The notes beneath the pieces were generated by a model, which searched no databases, was not told the origin of the DNA, and worked only from the letters and a program-made list of their open reading frames with translations. The translations under genes were made by a program, and so were the position numbers. 64,000 nt of DNA from Polyodon spathula. Lineage: Eukaryota > Chordata > Actinopteri > Acipenseriformes > Polyodontidae. Where the stretch lies: positions 19,725,693-19,789,692 of the forward strand of contig NC_054534.1 in assembly GCF_017654505.1 (NCBI RefSeq), in the 5' to 3' direction. Below, in pieces: positions 26,741 to 64,000 of the stretch (its first letter is position 1; every line of letters begins with the position of its first letter).

Positions 26741-27743
26741 ATTTTTACATGCAAAGGTGAAATGAGGGCACATCACAACCAAAAAGTATCAACTACTGAC
26801 AAAAAAACATGTTACTTGATATTGACAGCAATGGATTGATAAATGTGGAGTTCAGGAGTTCCTTTTGTAGTTCCTTAAGATTCGACCTTGGAGTTTCTGC
26901 TTGCCTTAGATCCCAGATCCAGTCAGCAGCCACGTGGCACAATTAAATAAATATTTCCCCTTTTCAGAAAATGCATGTAGAAAGTTCCAAACAAAGTTCA
27001 AGGACCCGGCTCCACATTGTTAGTGGACCCAACTGCTAAAAAATAAACGTTAACTGGCTCCAGTTAATTGACTTTAAATAACTTCACACTTCATGTACTG
27101 TCTCAAGAGATATTCTTAGCCTCATAAGTAAATCAGTTTTTTTTTAAAAGCACTTAAATAATAAATACAAGAAACGATTAGTGTTAACTGTCTTGTTATT
27201 CAATAAATCTGAACAGTAGTAGAACGACAAGCCAAAGCATTTTGACCAAAGCAGTACTTATTTTCAATGACCGACTGACGTAACACAGAGAGGCATTTCA
27301 CAGATATCTGCACATAGTAAACTCTAGCCATTGTGAAAGTCTGAGTCAGCTTTGTCAATTAACATTTACTCCTCACAACTCCCTGGGTTGAAAGGGAGCT
27401 GTACAGTACAAGAGCAGTTTACACATTCAATGTAACATTGTGCTTTTGGCCTGTTGGTTGAAATTTTCAGTGGGATTACAGTTCTCTATAGCCACCTCTA
27501 AACCTTAAGAGGCTGACTGTGCTGCTTTTTTGTAATGATTCTGTACTTGTTGTTGTTGTTGTTGCACCATTTGAGTTTACAAGCTTAATAAGCAAATATT
27601 CCACTTTTCTCAGGGAGTGAGAGCAAATATCCTGAGCCCAACAACAGCCTTTTGTAAAAAAAACAAAACATGTGTGCATTTGCCGGACACTGACTGAGAC
27701 AGTAAACTCACTGGAATTGTGTTCCCTTTCTCCCACACTGTGA
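25149..27743 (-). other. SEMA6A: Probable SEMA6A 3' UTR
   Basis: No further exon is seen after the stop codon, so the terminal exon continues into AT-rich sequence. AATAAA on the minus strand is possible at several places, including 26698-26693, 26676-26671, 26438-26433 and a tandem pair at 25159-25149. The far boundary is my guess from the last tandem signal. The stretch also contains a (TTG)n run at about 27547-27564 and a 34-nt poly-T (plus strand) at 26705. Confidence 0.4.
26705..26738. repeat. Poly-T tract in probable 3' UTR
   Basis: 34 consecutive T on the plus strand, so poly-A in the transcript sense of SEMA6A. Confidence 0.9.
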
Positions 27744-58547
<30,804 letters not shown>

Positions 58548-58591
58548 AGTAGCACAGCTAGTTCTTTACTTGGTTACTTCTTTACTTTAGC
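58548..58591 (-). other. SEMA6A: SEMA6A 5' UTR part of the start-codon exon
   Basis: A strong acceptor (TTCTCTTTCAG) ends at 58592, so the exon begins at 58591 with 44 non-coding nt before the ATG at 58547. This implies at least one upstream non-coding exon, as is usual for SEMA6 genes. Confidence 0.75.
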
Positions 58592-61116
58592 CTGAAAGAG
58601 AACAGAAAAAAAGGAGTTATGTCATTGCATCGTACTATAAAATACATCCAGCTTAGTTATCATGCCTCGGTTTATAGTAAAAGTGGTTCTGATATCATAT
58701 GAAATGCACCTTGTGCCACAGTACATGAAATTAGCTGGATTAGCATAGCAATGTGCTACAGAATGCGCTGAATTAATTGTATGAAAATCTTCATTCAGAA
58801 AGCTGGCATGGCTGATTATGGGAATCCTCCAACTTTCCAGCTTCAAGCATAGCTGAATCCCTGCCCATTATACTGAATTAATTACAAGCCTCCACAGCAA
58901 TGGTATACTTTCCACCCACAGTACCAAATAACTGTATAAAACATGGCAGTTCATTAAACTGACAGAACTGCTACTAATTGCACTTAAATACTAATCCAGT
59001 TGTAAAGGTTTAGAATAGTTTTACATTTTCCCTTAGTGTGTACGAGTGTAAAACATCTTGATGGGTTGAGGAAATAAACCTTCTTGCAGAGGATTTAGTC
59101 AGGGCAGAAGTTATCAGTCCTTTGCAAGGTTTGCAAATCAGTCAGGATGCTGGCTCTACATCCTGCCAAAAGGATAGTGTCTTTAACAGCATAGGGTCCC
59201 CACCCAAGATGCTGAAGCGACTGAACATAAAAGACACAAACCAAGCTTGCTTCCCAGGAGCTTTTGAAGTCATGATCTTTCCCAGAGGAAAGTATCTTGC
59301 ATACTGAATTACCTTAAGAACTAGATCTACATCTGGGATTTCAGTTAGTTTGGGATCTAAAATTGCAGCATGACATTAAATCTGACAGATAAGTGCTAGA
59401 AAACCAACACTGTATCTGGCATGTTCCAACAAAACCTACAGTCTACAATTCAAAAACGACAAGCTCTTTTTGCAGTCAATTATAAACTAAGGGTTTTCTG
59501 CCTTTAATCATTCTTAATTTATTTAATCTCAGTGCGAACTTCTGATTGTGAACATTTCCTTTGAAATGGAATGGCAAAGCATTTCCATAACGGCAGATAA
59601 AAAGTGTTTATAAGCAAAGCACTGGTATTTCAAAGCAGGGATTTTCATTATCCCTCTCAGAACTTCAAGCTTTGGTGCACTGTGCCAAGGATTACATTAG
59701 TTTAAAGACAAAAAACCATTCCCAGTAGCATGTCAATCACTCAACATAATTAAGGGGTGGTTTAGTAAGAAAAAAAAAAAAAAAAACACAATATATGGAA
59801 ATATCTTTTATTCAAAAACAGAATTACTGTTCATGTATCACCTTAGACTCCTTCCTGATTTATTTCTCAATCAAAAGCTATTAATATGAGCCTCTGTCCT
59901 CTGCTGTTTCTGACCCTCCACAAAATGAGGTTTCCTCCAGTCAGTCATAGGCAAGGCAGAGGAGGAAATGAAAGGGGTCGTTGTTGAGCAGCTGACCTGT
60001 ACAGTTATATTTTTACCACGGTACATAGTATACGATATGTGGTTTGTCTCTAGCCAATATAACTCTTGTTGTTAAACATCTAAACCCACATGCTTAAAAA
60101 AAACAGCAATTCATTCATACAAAGTTCTGTCCTCAAATTCTGGTCATTCCAGAGCACAATATCTGGCAGCAAAGCCTGAAAAATTTTAACATTTTTTTTG
60201 TTGCAGCGGCGAGGTGACATATAGCAAAAATCAATATAGACTGTATAAACAAATGATAAATAACAAATACACCTGATGTCCTTTACAATTACACACTGTT
60301 TAAATGATAAACCTACATGGAACAGCTTACTGAAGCAAGGATCCCTGCTGAGTAAATGCACCATGTAAACAACTAAAGAAAATAATGTTTTCACTGTTTG
60401 TATTTCTATCTCACTCTGATCTATTTTGATTAAAGTGCCAAATGCAACAAGTTATAGCAAGAAGATTACTATAGAAGTTAAATCAAACATGCCATTGTGT
60501 TCATCAGCCACACAGAGCCAGTACAGTGCTTTTTGTGCAATTTTCCTGGCCAGCCATGTCATATAGGTGTGATTGGGATTTATAGCTGCTGATTACAGAA
60601 GTACCATTTACAAAATAAATCTAGAGAATAAATCTGAACTGTTCTGCACCAGCTGCAGCTTTAAAAAGAATACAATGAAGACTGACTAAAAGGGAAACCA
60701 CATTCAATACATAGAGGGGTCCTTTTAATAGCCATTTTACCCCTACGACAGAGGAACAACTAGGTATTGCACTGTTCTCAAGAGACAAGTAATACCCCAG
60801 TTTGGATTTGAACACATGAGCCCAAGACATGTCCTCATCTTTATTATTATGCCATACTGACTGGAAGTTTAGCCTGCAATTATTTACTCTAACAATAAGC
60901 CCATTTCCCGTTACAGCTTCAATCTATGGTCATAATAAGTTACAGCACAATGCGCACAGCATTACAGTAGCTTGTGCAACCTTGATTGATGTTCATACAC
61001 TATCTTATAAAGTATTAGCTTAGCTTTACTGTACGTACTCTTAAAAAAAAAAATCACACACATTACACATGATTCTGAAGATAAGAATGAGAAAACAGTA
61101 TATCATTAATATACCG
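58592..61116 (-). other. Upstream of the SEMA6A start exon, probably intron 1
   Basis: A splice acceptor at 58592 implies transcription from further upstream. No CpG-rich stretch or exon is evident. A poly-A run lies at about 59768-59787. Confidence 0.55.
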
Positions 61117-61207
61117 GTGTGACAGGACAGAGGCCTTGTACATTAAAATATCTACTAAGTCTAGTATAGTCTCAAGGTCGCCTTGGATAAAGGCACCTGC
61201 TAAATAA

Positions 61208-61276
<69 letters not shown>
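61117..61276 (+). mobile_element. SINE/LINE tail with (AAT)n array
   Basis: CAAGGTCGCCTTGGATAAAG, then GCACCTGCTAAATAAAATAAT, is the widespread fish retroposon tail (TCGCTTTGGATAAAAGCGTCTGCTAAAT type, from memory). It is followed by about 70 bp of (AAT)n. The body upstream is short or diverged. Confidence 0.6.
61204..61276. repeat. (AAT)n microsatellite
   Basis: About 24 AAT units growing from the retroposon tail. Confidence 0.97.
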
Positions 61277-61277
<1 letters not shown>

Positions 61278-61387
61278 GGGTTTCTGTAGCTGGCAAGCAT
61301 CTTGGCTCAAGAGTAGGGGAACAGCATGGAACTAAGATGGACAGCCTTTGCACAGCAACAGGGTTTTAAATGAGATCATTGGTTTGG

Positions 61388-61933
61388 TGTGGTGTCTTTC
61401 TGAGGAGGCTGACTGTCTGATTGATCAGCCTGAGAATGCTAGGTATGTAGTTCCTGGTTGGCTGATCAATCAGTCAATTAACAACCTGCTGAAGAAGACA
61501 TCACACCATTTGAAAAGAACAAAGTAATGTTTGTTGAGGGCGGAGAGAGAGATTAGTTGAGACAGAAGATTGGGAGCAGTTGGCTGTGCTCCTTGTTTAT
61601 GAGCTGTGACAGCTTGGCTTGGGTGCTGTTTTGGATCATGTGGTACAAGCAAAAGTTCAGTTAAAAGGCCTAAATATTTGTTGGAGTAAACGAACTTAGC
61701 CTTCCCCCACAGTTAGTAGAGGACGGAGTTGAGGAGAACGTACCTCCTTATAAGTTTAGCTTAGTTCTCCCAGAGGAGTTTTTTTTATTTTATTTGTATG
61801 GTGTTATGTGTGGTTGTTTAATCCATTTGTTTGATTTGTTAAATAATAAAAGTGCGCAAAAGCACTGAATTGCAGTCTTCTGTGTCTGGGTTTGCCATTT
61901 CTACCAATGGCCAGCCTTGACCGCAACACCACA
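61388..61933 (+). mobile_element. Solo LTR of 546 bp with 8-bp terminal inverted repeat
   Basis: It begins TGTGGTGT and ends ACACCACA, a perfect 8-bp inverted repeat with TG...CA termini. A polyadenylation signal lies in AATAATAAAAGTGCGCAAAA at about 61844, about 70 bp before the end, as in an LTR. The flanking 4-mers are TTGG and TTGC, only partly matching. No internal retroelement sequence lies on either side, so it is a solo LTR. Confidence 0.6.
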
Positions 61934-63765
61934 TTGCTAACACCATCATTTATTATTTTGCCTTTGTTCTCAGCATACTGCATCAACAAATGTAACAATG
62001 CAAACACTGATACATGGGATAAACAATCTGATCTACATGGCTGAGAAACAAGGGTGCTTAGCTTTTAATGGGTTTAGGAGGGTAAATAAAAAAGGTGAAT
62101 AAAACATCCACTGCTACTCACTGCTAGTGTAATGGAAGCCATAAATCAAACAAAATCCATGTGTCAAAGGCAATATTTGGTAATCATGTAGCCTAGCTGA
62201 GACAGAGATAAGCCCAAGAGATACAGACAGATCCACTCCACACACAGACTGACACTTGGAGAGCTGCAAGAGATGAATGTTATATCTAAATGAGAATACA
62301 TGAGATTGGTTATTGGCACAACATCTCATACTTTTGAGAAAGGAAGTGTTGCTCGTAATGCCCTCTGAAGCTTGGAGAACTTTACAAAATAAATTAATAC
62401 TTTAAATTGAAGAACCCTCTCTTGGTCTACAACGTACATTTAATAACTGTCCTTAATGGGATATTGCCCCTTATGGTCTGGGCTGCTTGATTGCAGAGGA
62501 ACAATCCCTCTGTAATAAAAAAGCCTCAGAAGGCCAATCAATTCTGTTTGCAACCTTTACCACAAACAGTCCACAGGGACCCAAAATACCACCTGGTCAG
62601 TGTTTCACAGAAACATTCAATTCAGGAAAAGGCTGTCATTAAACAGAACCCATCTGCCTTTTTTTTTTTTTAAACATGTTTCATATTCATCAAAACACAT
62701 ACAATAGTCAACTACAAGGAATACATTAATTTATGCATTTCTTATTGGTATTTTAAAGGGTATCCTTTTATATCAGAGTGGGTGGAATAGTTAATGCAAC
62801 AGCCTTATTCCCCAGGCTGGTCCTACTACATATCCAATTGTCACTTCCAGATGCAGTAGCTGGTTAAATGAATTCTGGTCCTTGGAGTTCCTAACTTACA
62901 AGAATCCACATTGCAACTGACACTAATGGGCAAGAGGACAAGGGTTGGATCTGAAGTGGTCAAATTAACTTATTGACCATACACACACCTGAGTGGGAGT
63001 CCTGTACTTGCATGTGCAGCACCTGGTTCTCGGATAAACAATAACTCTAAAATGAAAGCTATTCCTTGTCTTTGTCTAGGAAACTTATTTTGGTTGGGAG
63101 TCCATTACTCGATAAGAAGTTCACTACAGTACACAGTGTCACTTACTGAATCTGGTTGATTACCAACTTCTAATATTATGTGATAGTTATGTGATTTTTT
63201 TTTATTTTTATGGAAGTGTTTCATTAATCCAGTCTTTTGTGCAATACAGCAGGACAAACGACCACTATAGCAACAAGGCAGAAGACTGCTGACTGACTCT
63301 CTAACATGTAAGGACAAAAAGGATATTCTGATTTACTTCATCCAGGACACAGAATATGAATTTGTTGATTCATTCAAAAAAGGGACCCTAAAACTGTTTA
63401 TTAAATATCATATTTTACATTTGAATCACTATAAATACTGATATGTTATTAAACATGCTATAAATAACCTCTATAGTTGTCTAGTGGTTTGCGCATAGGG
63501 TCTTTTTTTATTTAATCTCCAGTGCAGATCAAAACCTTTGATGACAATATTGAATTGAGCCAATCAAATTCTTTGTTCAGTGGACCCTGATAGTTGATGT
63601 CCATAACAACTACTGTTTTTCCATTAAGCAAGCATTTTTGCTCAGAAAGCCATTAAAAGCTTTTCTTAACAGTGACAGAGTTGAGATGTACGGTGTCCAT
63701 TTTAGGACATCCTCAGACCTCACCCCTAAAACCGTAAAAAAGGGTAGGGGATAGTGAAGCGGTCT
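61934..63765. other. Probable SEMA6A intron 1 or 5' flank, nothing recognised
   Basis: Short frames only. No exon, promoter or transposon ends that I can support. Confidence 0.5.
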
Positions 63766-64000
63766 GACGATTGAGTTAAGCAGGGGTGAGGATTGACTCC
63801 AGGAGGGGTGAGGAATGAGTCGAGGAGGGGTGAGGATTGAGTCAAGGAGGGGTGAGGATTGAGTCGAGGAGGGGTGAGGATTGACTCAAGGAGGAGTGAG
63901 GATTGAGTTGAGGAGGGGTGAGGATTGAGTCGAGGAGGGGTGAGGATTGAGTTGAGGAGGGGTGAGGATCCACGCGAGGGGGGGTGACGATTGACACAAG
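63766..64000 (+). repeat. 22-bp G-rich minisatellite, runs off the window edge
   Basis: The unit is GAGGATTGAGTCGAGGAG plus GGGT. Ten full copies start at 63766 and then every 22 bp to 63964, with a partial copy from 63986. Variation is concentrated at the GAGTCGA positions (GACTCCA, GAGTCAA, GAGTTGA). The purine-rich strand is the plus strand. Confidence 0.95.

Noticed and set aside
63766..64000. Regular short repeats considered as a CRISPR array
   Set aside because: Units are contiguous 22-mers with no unique spacers, and the context is a vertebrate intron. It is a minisatellite.

Overview
The window is vertebrate nuclear DNA, AT-rich and full of simple repeats and transposon relics. It contains one protein-coding gene that I can recognise: semaphorin 6A (SEMA6A) on the minus strand. 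Repeat content (Tc1-like elements, an L2/CR1-type LINE whose tail carries GAATGGCCTCCTCTCGTTT, Harbinger, Tigger-like and hAT relics, LTRs beginning TGTGGCAG) and the short introns point to a ray-finned fish. A non-teleost such as a sturgeon or paddlefish seems most likely, but that placement is inference.

Layout. 1-25.1 kb is intergenic or 3' flank with no recognisable exon. It holds a truncated LTR, a SINE-like relic, two degenerate Tc1 copies, a cluster of a Tigger-like element beside a Harbinger element that contains a LINE tail, a decayed LINE with endonuclease and reverse transcriptase remains, a hAT/BED-finger relic and an LTR-flanked element with a 45-bp tandem repeat. About 25.1-27.7 kb is the probable SEMA6A 3' UTR. 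27,744-58,547 is the SEMA6A coding span: I placed 19 coding exons, all with GT donors and AG acceptors. The frame closes at every junction to give a 1,034-residue protein, close to the roughly 1,030 residues I recall for human SEMA6A. 58,592-64,000 lies upstream of the start-codon exon. It is probably intron 1, because the ATG exon begins with a splice acceptor and no CpG-rich promoter is visible. It holds a SINE-type tail with an (AAT)n array, a solo LTR and, at the right edge, a 22-bp minisatellite that runs out of the window.

SEMA6A is a single-pass guidance protein: signal peptide, Sema propeller, PSI module, a variable stalk, one membrane helix and a long cytoplasmic tail. The stalk is encoded by three consecutive phase 1-1 exons (21, 54 and 159 nt), each of which could be skipped without breaking the frame. 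No operon-like or multi-gene system is present. The points most worth a second look are the stalk exon cassette, the complete small DNA transposons with matching target duplications, the LTR element with an internal tandem repeat, and the repeated adjacency of TA-targeting elements to long (TA)n arrays.
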